From positions 248,001 to 312,000 of the forward strand of contig JALQBC010000015.1 of the NCBI GenBank assembly GCA_023375675.1: a stretch of 64,000 nucleotides of DNA. The letters run 5' to 3'. The position numbers and the translations under genes are program-made. The notes under the pieces were generated by a model that made no database searches, had not been told where the DNA came from, and saw only the letters and a program-made list of their open reading frames with translations. This document shows, piece by piece, positions 35,464 to 44,181 of this stretch (position 1 is its first letter; the number at the start of each line of letters is the position of its first letter). The stretch is from Cytospora piceicola. Its lineage: Eukaryota > Ascomycota > Sordariomycetes > Diaporthales > Cytosporaceae.

Positions 35464-35701
35464 TATTATATACTTACCGATAGGTTTATAACGAACTTAC
35501 CTATAAACGTATTTACGAATTTACTGTATATTTACCGGTAATTCGGACGGTTAAACATACGGTAATTATATAGTAAACTTAAGGTGAGTTTATAGTAGGT
35601 TCGTAGGTTTGTATATAGTTTATAAGAGTACTCGGTTATATAGAGAAAGAAAGAGAGAATCTATCTTTATTATATACTACTATACCGTACCGTTGCTATT
35701 A
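35464..35701 (+). repeat. Gypsy 3' LTR
   Basis: 238 bp, same length as the 5' LTR, ending CCGTTGCTATTA immediately before the TSD CCTAG. Confidence 0.9.
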
Positions 35702-35706
35702 CCTAG

Positions 35707-35883
35707 GGCCAGCTGGTGACACCTGGCAGACAGCCCTACCTGCACCTTAGACTTTCTTTAAAGGGCTAACCTTACGTTTCCCTTTCTGTTTCTCTTTCTT
35801 CTTCTCTGTAGCGACGATTCGATTGAAATTCGTAATACACCTGATTTAAGAGCCTAGCCTCTTGTATGTCTCGTGCCGTGACA
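35707..35883. repeat. Right 177 bp of the split solo LTR, not RIP-mutated
   Basis: Begins GGCCAGCTGGTGACACCTGG after the gypsy TSD and ends TCGTGCCGTGACA, followed by GACGG. It is GC-balanced and keeps many CpA/TpG, unlike the DNA on both sides. On the minus strand it starts TGTCACGGCACGAGACATAC, a typical LTR opening. Confidence 0.75.
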
Positions 35884-36399
35884 GACGGTTTAAGCTATTA
35901 TCGGTAAAAGACGAGTCGTTCTATACCTTAAAGGAGTCTACTCTTTTTAATTCGAAAGTAAAGGCTAATATTTAAGTAAAATATATTAAAACCCGATCGG
36001 CTATTTTATAATATTATAGCTTTAGATTAATATTAAACTATATAAGCTTAAATACTATAAAGGCTATATTTAGCTTTATAATTATTATTATATATAAAAT
36101 TAATCCGACTTTACGTTAATATAAATAAGCTAATATAATAAACGCTTTATTCGGATATAGTAATAGTTTTATTAAGGCTATTAGTATTTTATATAAAGCC
36201 TGCTACTATATTTGTATAAAAGACGATATTTTATTTATATAGTTTACTTAAAAGAACTAAATCTTTTATATAGCTTTATTTTAAAGTATTATAATATTTA
36301 GAAACTACTAAAGGTTATCTCCGCTTATAATTCTATATTATAACTTTAACTACTTAATAGCTTTTTTAACTACTTTTTTATCTTTACTTTAATATATAA

Positions 36400-36800
36400 T
36401 AACGATATTATCTATATAGAAGAAGATTAGTACGTTACTTTATATAAAATAATAAGGCTTATAAAGAACTAAGGTAAAACTAATCTTTTTAAGTATATAA
36501 GTAAGTTTTTTTTATTATAATAATAGAGATTCTTTAAGTCTATAAAAGGCCTTTTTTAGTAAAAGGACCTACTTTAGCTTTCGATATCTTTATAGTATAT
36601 ATATATAAATCTCTTTATTAAGTAATACGTTAATAAAGGTATTAACTGTATTATACTAAATAAGTTCGAGATTAAACTTAATTACGATTACTATTACTAT
36701 TTTAAATAATTTTCTAATAAAGGTAGCTATATAAGTTTCTTTTATATTACCTTTTTATTATTAATCCTTTTAGATAACTAGCTAGGCTTTATATTTAGTA
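36400..36800 (-). pseudogene. Copia reverse transcriptase relic
   Basis: Minus-strand reading includes VNTFINVLLNKEIYIYTIKI, KVGPFTKKGLL, the KESLLL-like YGL-Q region, and FFYIDNIVI, which equal the DAVNAF.. , KALYGL.. and YVDDI blocks of Ty1/copia RT with G-to-A and C-to-T changes. Confidence 0.7.
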
Positions 36801-38990
36801 AAGAACCTATACTTATTATATTTATAGATATATACCTATATATAATCTAATAAAGTCTTTTTAGCTATTATACTTATTACTTTTTCTTTTTATAACCGTA
36901 TTTCTTTATAGCTTTAAAAATAGTCCTTCTTTACTTACCTAAATAAGTCTTTATAGATATATCTATAACGTTTATAAAATATTTTTAAAGCTAAAGGCAG
37001 CTTTTATTTATATATTTTCTATTTTTTTATAAACGGTATAATATCGTACCCGGATCTATGTTTTTTATTCTTCGGGATAACCTTTTTATCTTTTTTTATA
37101 TTATACTTTTTATAATAGTTTTCTTATCTTACTATTTTAGCTAGTTTTATAGTCTTTTTATATTAAACGTTAAAATCTATAAGCGTATTTTATTAGTTTA
37201 AAGTATTATTTTATCTTTTAAGTACTTTTCGTTTATTTTTATTATAAAGGCTATAAAGATAAAGCTATATAACGAAAAAGAAGATATTTTTAAAGTTAGT
37301 AGGTATATATACGCCTTATTTAAAAAGTAATTAGTTTTTTTAACGTACTCTTTTACTATTTTATTCTTACTTTTATATACTTTTACTTTTATATTAACTT
37401 TAACGTAAATAATACTACTTTCGAAATCTTTTACTTTTTCCTTTTTAAGTAAAACACTTATTAGGTTTTCTTATAGAATTATCTGTTAATATAAGTATTT
37501 TTATAATATATCGGTATTTACCTTTCGGATATTATCTTATAAATAATTTATTTAACTATTAAACGTTATTTTTTTATTAAAAATAATATTTTTTAAAACG
37601 TATACCTTATTAATTTAAGAGTTTTATATCTTATAGATATTAGTCGATTTATATCTTATAAAGTAGCTTATTTAAGCCCGAAGGTTTATTTTCTTTAGTT
37701 ATTTTATTTTACTTTATACCGTAGGTATTATTACGTATACTTTATAGCTAAATACCTATAAATAGTATACTTAAAAGCGGAAATTAGTAAAGAACTTAGT
37801 TATAAGTTTATTCTATCTTTTTAATAAGGTCTTTTATCGCCTTTAAATATACTTTAAAAGCCGGTTATATAAATATACAGCTACTTTAATTACTTCTTTT
37901 TAAAGAAAATTCGGAAGTTTCGTATAAACTATTATATACTTCGTTTTTATAATAACTATACCCTCCGAACGCTCGGTAGTACCGTTTTATACTTATATTT
38001 AAAATGCCGAAGGCTTAATTTTAACGTTATTATTGTTTTTTAGCTAATCTTTTAACTATTATAGTTTAACGATTTCCTTATTATACTCGAGGGTTTTAAG
38101 TATTACTCTTTTATTCTTTATAGTTCTTATAAAGGATTTTAACAGGCGTTTTAACGTAATTTAGTCTTAGTTTCGAAGGTAATAGTTATATATTACCTCT
38201 GTTTTATAGTAGGTAAAAAAGGCTACCGCTTTATATTCTTTAAGGTCTTTTATAATATCGGTAAAATTTAAGGCGAAGCGTTAGATTTCCTATAGTTCTT
38301 TTCGAAAAACTTAAAACACTTATCTTTTTATCTTCCTTATAATATATCCGTTATATTCGTATATATAAGGCTTCTACCTTATTTAAGTACCTTAGTATAA
38401 GCTAATAACCTTATTAAGTCTTTTTAGCCTTAAATATTTTAGTCGTAAGTATTAAAATTTATTTAAAACCTACCGTCTTATCTTCTGTAACGTTATATTA
38501 AATAAGGCTACTCTTTCTTTAAGCGTAACCTTAGTTATAATATTTAAAAGCCTTTTTAGTATATTTTATTTATATTTTATAGAGAAAGTATATAAGAAAG
38601 AGTTATCGTAGTTCTGTTTAATAGTATTTTAGTCTTTTTTATTATCTTAATAATATCTTTTCTTTTAGAATTAGTTAAGTAGTATTAGGTTATATACGAA
38701 TCCCTTATAAAAGGCTACGTTTTTAACTTTAAATACTTTTAAGCTGTTATCTTTTTATACTTTAATATCGACGTCTTTTTATATAAAGATAAGTACTTCT
38801 TTATTTTTAACGATTATATACTTAAAAAGGTCTACTACTTTAACGTTTATAAACCGATAAATATTATTAAAGATAGGTATAGTTATACTTAAGTTTAATA
38901 AGGTTAACTATACGAGTAAGTAAATAAATTCGATCTTTATATTTTAAAACGTTATTTATACTTTAACTAAAAAAGCGGTTAACGTATACC

Positions 38991-39482
38991 TAGAGTTGTG
39001 AAATACATGTAAATACAAAAATATAAATACAAAATACAAAAATACAAATACAGAAGGTCGGAAATAAATATAAATACAAATACAGAGGGTCGGAAATAAA
39101 TACAAATACAAATACGTATTTTGTATTTTTGTATTTGTATTTTGTATTTCTAATATAAAAATACAAAAATACAAAAATATATACTTATATAAATATAAAT
39201 ATAAAATTAAATAAAATAAATATTAATATACTTTAAGAACTTTTATAATAATAACTATAATACTTAATAATATAATACTTATTTATACCTTTATATAGTT
39301 CTTTATTATTTTATATAGTGTATTTGTATTTCTGTATTAGAAATACAAAAATACAAAATACAGAGGTTTAGAAATAAATACAAATACAAATACAGAAGTC
39401 TAGAAATACAAATATAAAATACATGTATTTTTGTATTTTTAAAAATACAAATATAAAATACAAAAATACAGTTATAACTCTG
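38991..39482. mobile_element. hAT-like MITE (492 bp)
   Basis: Flanked by an exact 8-bp duplication, CGTATACC at 38983-38990 and 39483-39490. Ends are inverted: TAGAGTTGTGAAATAC on the left, and the complement of the right end reads CAGAGTTATAACTGTA. An 8-bp TSD and YAGAGTT termini fit the hAT superfamily. The interior is made of AAATACAAATACAAAA-type repeats in both orientations with short GAAATAAATACAAATAC subrepeats and no coding capacity. It retains many CpA dinucleotides although its host copia element has almost none. Confidence 0.75.
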
Positions 39483-40289
39483 CGTATACCCTTATATTAG
39501 TTATTATTTACCTGCCTTTTAAATCTTAAGCCTTTCGATCCGATAGGCTAAGTCTTTATCTTATTAAATCTTTTACTTTGCTACTAAAACGTCGGGATAA
39601 TATAGTTTAAACTATAGACCGGCTTTTTTAAAGAATATTACTTAATAGTCCTATAAGTAGTACGGTTTTTTATATACCTTATATAACGCCTTACTATATT
39701 TAAGTAAAAATTCTTCTTTACCTTCTTTTTATTTTAAACCGTTTTAAGCTTGTTTTCTTCTTAGCCTACCTTTACCTTATTCTGTCGATCTTTTTATTAA
39801 GGTTTCCTTTTAACTATACTAAATACTATATACTATATATATATTACGTTTTATCCGGTTATATAAAACGACTGTTTTTACTATTATATATAGTTTTTAA
39901 CGAAGGTTTACTATTATATAGATATAACTAAAATTACTATTATTTATTTTCAACTAATTAGTAATTCTATAGCTAGTTACTTAGCTTTTAAAATAATCTA
40001 TATAGCTAAGTATTATAAATAAATAGTCTGTTTAGCTATAGACTTTAAAGATTTAAGAGATTTAGTATCTGTTACTTATAGCTATTACCTTTTTTTACTC
40101 TTTAATCTAGGTTATAAGTTATTTTTACATTATTTTATAGTTTAAAGCCGTTAATATTATATTATAATTATTTAAAGTATCGGCTTTTTTATTTCGTATC
40201 TTTAGCTACGTTATCGTTAATAAATTAATGTATTAGTTATTTAAATCTCTAGTATAGTAGTATATTAAAATATAGGTTTTTATAACTAA

Positions 40290-40690
40290 ATTTAATACTT
40301 AGCTTTATACCGCTACTTTTCGAGTTTTATATATATCTTACCTTTTTGTATTAAACTTATAGTTTTTTTATATTTATAAATAGTTTATACGGTTAGCTAT
40401 AAATAGTTCCGAAACCTTAATAGCCGGGTTTAAAGCTTTACGTTATACCGCTGTTTAACGTATTAAAGTAACTTATTCGAACTTCTTTAATAGTAATATT
40501 TATAGAGAAGATAACTAAGCTTTTTCTTATATTATAGTTAGCTAAATATCTACCTGTTTTACCTTAATTTTAAGCTAATTTTCGAAAGTGTCTTAGTCTT
40601 TAAAGGTCTTATAGATAACCGTAATATTAGCTAAAATATTATAAGCTATTATTTCTTTTTCGAGTAAGTATACGTACGGTATAATACGAT
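40290..40690 (-). pseudogene. Copia gag relic
   Basis: Minus-strand frame just inside the 5' LTR reads like a gag capsid helix region (FEN-LKIKVKQVDI, KALNPAIKVSELFIANRI) with RIP stops. Assigned by position and resemblance only. Confidence 0.45.
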
Positions 40691-40719
40691 TAACTCTTAT
40701 AGCGTATAAGACTCTTAAT

Positions 40720-40885
40720 TATTATACGTAATATATACTCGATTAATATATTAATATATTATCTTATACCCCGTTTACTCGGGTATACTAATTTTTATAT
40801 TAAATATATCCCGAAGTTAATTATATAACTTGCTTATTTATACGGACCGAGGTATTTCCGCAGGCACCCCTGCTGCCGTCTGACA
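40720..40885 (-). repeat. Copia LTR (right copy, 5' LTR)
   Basis: 166 bp. On the minus strand it begins TGTCAGACGGCAGCAGGGGT and ends GTATAATA (from GTAACA). The outermost ~30 bp at the right edge keep CpA/TpG that the left copy has lost. Confidence 0.9.
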
Positions 40886-41830
40886 GTATAAGCGACTATA
40901 GTGAAACGGTTACTACTCCGTACTGTGTATGTAACTCCGTTTCCATCAAAGGAGCGCCCCTCTGCACCACCGAATACGGACCAGTGCAGACAAACGGTTG
41001 CCAACAACAAACAGCCAAACAGCCAAACACAAACCGAACCACCGACTGCCCTAACGAGAGGGAACAAAGTATTGATTTACTTGTACGTTAAGTACAAATG
41101 ACTGGGTATTATTGTCAAGTCACGAGTAGAACAAGAGAACCACAAAGCCTCCTGCACTTACACCAGCACGTGCTCTCCTGTTGTCAGCCTGATTAAGTCC
41201 AAGTCTAAGACACACCGTTTCGTCTTGAGATAATCACCCATATAGCCAGACCATACATAGTACACAACGAATAACAGACTACCTTGCTGCATGTCTAATC
41301 TTTGCCCAACGCAAACGTGTGTAACCCCGAGGGCTGACAATCCGTAAGAAACCCATAAGATGAACTCGTGTAGCGAGCATCTGCCCTGTGGCTCAGCAAG
41401 CCTCATTGCATCCCGTGGGCCAACAGGGCTAATCTTATGCCTTTGCGTACAGTACTTTTCCCTTTCGGCTTTACTTTGCTTACCCGTTTCCAGACAATGA
41501 ACAGCTGGCTTGTAGTTGCCTAGTATCCACGGGTGCCCGATGTCTGTCAGCCCTAAATCAATTCCTTACGAACACGCGGGCCAATATCTGTCCATCTGCC
41601 ACACCCGGCTCTAGGTCCCTATCTAGGAGCCATATTGTAGGATGTTTTCTTTGGGCAATGTAACTCTGACTTACCAAGCCTCTGGGTACGCCCCTGCGTA
41701 AAAGAGTTGTCTGCACAAATCTGGTTTCTATTGTTCAAGTCTATGCTCCCCATGTATGCAAGCCGGATCACTCAACCTCTCTGCGAACAGATACATCTGC
41801 GCAACCCAAGTGACCATTCCAAGCCTCACC
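40886..41830. other. Intergenic region between transposon island and P450
   Basis: Starts with the TSD GTATA; composition returns abruptly to normal. No recognisable gene: the 82-codon minus frame at 41158-41406 is ATG-started but has no family features. It should include the P450 3' UTR. Confidence 0.45.
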
Positions 41831-43315
41831 TCACTGCTCACCACTCCCAGCATCAACACCCCCCGGCACAAACCGCAACAGACACCTCTGCCCAGCCGGC
41901 CTCGAAGAGACCAGCTGGTCATCCATCTCCATCTCCCCGTCAGCCATGCCCTCGCCCGGCAGCGTCCCGAACCGCGAGTAGACATCCCTCAGCAGGACCT
42001 TCATCTCCGCCAGCGCGAGGTGCTTGCCCACGCAGCCCCTGCCGCCGCTCGAGAAGGCGAAGAACAGCCTCTTCCGCTCCGCGTCCCCCTCCCTCGCGAG
42101 CCACCTCTCCGGGTCGAACCTGTCCGGCTCGGGGAACACCTCGGCGTCGGCGCGCTGGACCGAGTAGGCCTGGGAGCTGACGATGGCGCCCCCGGGGACG
42201 AAGTACCCGTCGATGGTGCGCCCGCCCGGGGGCGCGTACCGCGGCAGGGACATGGGGATGGCCGGGAAGCACCGCAGGCCCTCGGTGACCACGGCGTCGA
42301 GGTAGGGCAGCCTGTCCCAGCCCTCGGCGGCCCCGGCCCCCCGCAGCTCCGCCCTCAGCGCCTCCTGGAACCGGAGCGACCGGGGCTGCGAGAGCTCCCA
42401 CATCAGGAAGCACAGCGCGTCGCCCGTCGTGTCGATGCCCGCGGCCATGTGGTCCAGGCACTCGGCCGCGATGGCCTCGCTCTCCAGGTCCCACGCCTTG
42501 TCGCTCAGCCGGCTCAGCAGCGTGAACGGCCTGGCGTCGGGCCCCCGCACGCTGTTGTCCAGGACGAACTTGTCCGCCAGCGGCGTCTCCCGCGGCGTCG
42601 CGCCGAACAGGCTCAGGACGCGCCCGACGACGCTGTGCAGCGCCGGGCTGTAGTACCGGACCAGGCGGTTCTGCAGGCTCGAGTCGAACGTCACCTCCCG
42701 CATGATGTCCTCGTCCTCCCGCCTCTGCAGCGAGTTGGCGCCGAAGGGGTGGAACAGGTGGTGGCTCGCGCAGTCGAACGCGTACGAGTGCAGGGTGATG
42801 TAGAGGTCCAGGCTGCCGCCGCCGCCCGCGCCCGCGCTCTCCCGCACCATCTCCAGGAACCGGCCGCTGCTCTCCTCGATGCCGTGCATGCTCTCGGCCT
42901 TCATGACGTTGCTGTTCGCGTACCGGTCCGCCAGGACCCTCTTCCGCCGCGCGTGGTCCTCCTTGCTCAGCGAGCTGAACATGGTCCGCCGGCCGTAGAT
43001 AGTGAAGAGGTCGTAGAACTCGGTCTTGTTGTAGCCGCTGCCCCCCGAGCAGTAGATCTCCTTGACGGCCGCGGCGGACGAGAAGGACACCTCGTTGGGC
43101 GCGATGCGCACCACGGGGCCATAGCGGAGGTGCAGGGCGTGGATGTGCCGAGTGCGGTTGGCGCGAAACTCGTGCCACTTGATGGGGAGGGAACTGAAGG
43201 GTGTGTACCAGGGGCCAGGGATCCGGGACAGGGGGGACCGTAGGCGGTTGGTGATGAAGACGGCCGTGAGGAGGAGGAGGGACGGGATGAGGATGATTGG
43301 TGAGAGGAGAAGCAT
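41831..43315 (-). CDS. Cytochrome P450 monooxygenase
   Basis: A microsomal-type P450 of 494 residues, intronless. N-terminal membrane anchor MLLLSPIILIPSLLLLTAVF then the Pro-rich hinge RIPGPWYTPFSSLP. The I-helix oxygen-binding motif is AGIDTT, the K-helix ExxR is EGLR, then FDPERW, and the heme-binding loop FSSGGRGCVG has the axial ligand at Cys428. The start at 43315 is chosen because it opens directly on the anchor; the frame extends 48 codons further upstream without such features. Its substrate cannot be told from sequence. No polyketide synthase, NRPS, terpene cyclase or other oxidase is nearby, so it may act alone in detoxification or primary metabolism. The gene is GC-rich and starts about 1 kb from the RIP island. 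Confidence 0.93.
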   Translation of the reverse strand: MLLLSPIILIPSLLLLTAVFITNRLRSPLSRIPGPWYTPFSSLPIKWHEFRANRTRHIHALHLRYGPVVRIAPNEVSFSSAAAVKEIYCSGGSGYNKTEFYDLFTIYGRRTMFSSLSKEDHARRKRVLADRYANSNVMKAESMHGIEESSGRFLEMVRESAGAGGGGSLDLYITLHSYAFDCASHHLFHPFGANSLQRREDEDIMREVTFDSSLQNRLVRYYSPALHSVVGRVLSLFGATPRETPLADKFVLDNSVRGPDARPFTLLSRLSDKAWDLESEAIAAECLDHMAAGIDTTGDALCFLMWELSQPRSLRFQEALRAELRGAGAAEGWDRLPYLDAVVTEGLRCFPAIPMSLPRYAPPGGRTIDGYFVPGGAIVSSQAYSVQRADAEVFPEPDRFDPERWLAREGDAERKRLFFAFSSGGRGCVGKHLALAEMKVLLRDVYSRFGTLPGEGMADGEMEMDDQLVSSRPAGQRCLLRFVPGGVDAGSGEQ

Positions 43316-44181
43316 TGCGAATGTGGTGTGTGCGGTTCTTGTGAGGTCTTTATTACTTGATGTGTGAAATATACACCTCAATCCTCCGCAGGTCCAAGGG
43401 CCTAAGCTCGACGAGTAGCCTTCAAAAGGCACAAGGTATTCGGAAGCAAAAGGTGCCAATTGTATCTCGTGATGACACCTCGAAGCATGAGAGTATTTAA
43501 GAACAAAATGAACACTTAAGAGTCACAACACAGCCAGGACTTCGGCCTACTATTTATGATTTATGAATGACATATACTTAGTAGTCGGGAAAAACGCCAA
43601 GAGACCAATCGCTCTGCTTCCGTGTGTCATCGGGGGCCGCGCTTATCAGCGGGGACATCCCGGCCGACTGCCAGCTGGCTTCGGGTCTGGGCACACCGGT
43701 GTCCATACCTCAAGGTACAGTAGGTAGGTACTTAGGTACTCTTGTGGCGTGGTACCGTACAGTGATATGTAAATGTATAGATATATACTTCCCATTTCTA
43801 TCGCCTCCATAGGGTCTATCATGTATTCCAGCGTCTGGACTCGACGCTGCCAAGACAGGAGGCTCAGCCACTTCCTCGCACTCCTGTCCTTGTACTAGTC
43901 GATTCAATATACACAATCCAAAGCTTTGTTCGCCATGCAAAACAAAACAAAAACAAGAAGAAGAGAAGGACAGGAAAACAAACGACACTCGCCATCCAGT
44001 GCGCATGCCATGCAATACTGATACTCTAATCTTCTTCTCCCCATTATGATCCGGGATCCTCCCCGATTCCATCATTCGTCCCGTCCTCGAGAATGGTACT
44101 GCTGAAACCGCCACTCGTCCTCCGCTCCTAGAACCCACGGAGCCGAGCGAACCGTTCGGGCGACCAGTTCCAGGGTGCACT
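43316..44181. other. Intergenic region
   Basis: P450 promoter (right of 43315) and 3' flank of the kinase gene. A TAGGTAGGTACTTAGGTAC motif lies at about 43724-43742. No gene supported. Confidence 0.45.

Larger units (their letters stand above)
25102..35701 (+). mobile_element. RIP-degraded Ty3/gypsy chromovirus, 10.6 kb, with an extra 3' frame
   Basis: Bounded by 238-bp direct repeats (25102-25339 and 35464-35701) with 5-bp TSD CTTAG (25097-25101) / CCTAG (35702-35706). Plus-strand order: gag-like region (about 25.4-28 kb), pol with protease/RT/RNase H/integrase, chromodomain, then an additional long frame (33.06-34.9 kb). Recognisable relics are the RT entry GRMVVNLRTFNKMIIPDAYS and the catalytic FIDNIIVFF (D to N) near 30095, RNase H from about 30520 (NDFKSALIGKNALFY), integrase from about 31260 (ITIDFIIALPD; FNRNSKFFSDF; TDG-SESKNKIVE) and a chromodomain at about 32460-32640. 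Every domain is riddled with TAA/TAG at former CAA/CAG/TGG. Its length is well above the usual 5.5-8 kb for fungal gypsy elements. Confidence 0.88.
23194..40885 (-). mobile_element. RIP-degraded Ty1/copia LTR retrotransposon, interrupted by nested insertions
   Basis: Bounded by two direct 166-bp repeats of identical length (23194-23359 and 40720-40885) that differ only by transitions. On the minus strand it reads 5' LTR (right), gag-like frame (about 40690-40290), further pol sequence, reverse transcriptase (about 36800-36400) and RNase H. The RNase H region is interrupted at GACGG by the solo LTR/gypsy insertion and resumes at 25049, finishing at about 24620 with the copia-type pol end (LTKALPYYQLLEVYYLT). 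RT landmarks are visible despite many TAA/TAG: VNTFINVLLNKEIYIYT and FFYIDNIVI, the latter being the YVDD box with D to N. Without nested DNA the element is about 7 kb. CpA/TpG are nearly absent, the mark of RIP. There is about 1.2 kb of extra sequence between pol end and the 3' LTR. Confidence 0.85.

Noticed and set aside
38991..39482. CRISPR-like or satellite array in the ATACAAA-rich block
   Set aside because: Eukaryotic nuclear context, no regular spacers, and terminal inverted repeats with an 8-bp TSD mark it as a MITE.
23194..40885. Interpretation as a centromere
   Set aside because: Fungal centromeres can consist of RIP-mutated retroelements, but this block is only 17.7 kb, fully explained by a few insertions, and bounded by genes on both sides.
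41158..41406. 82-codon minus-strand ORF beside the island
   Set aside because: ATG-started but without recognisable features or support; left as intergenic.
41756..43243. Long plus-strand frame (495 codons) and second minus-strand frame over the P450
   Set aside because: Arg/Pro-rich shadows caused by high GC third positions; the P450 frame has all catalytic motifs.
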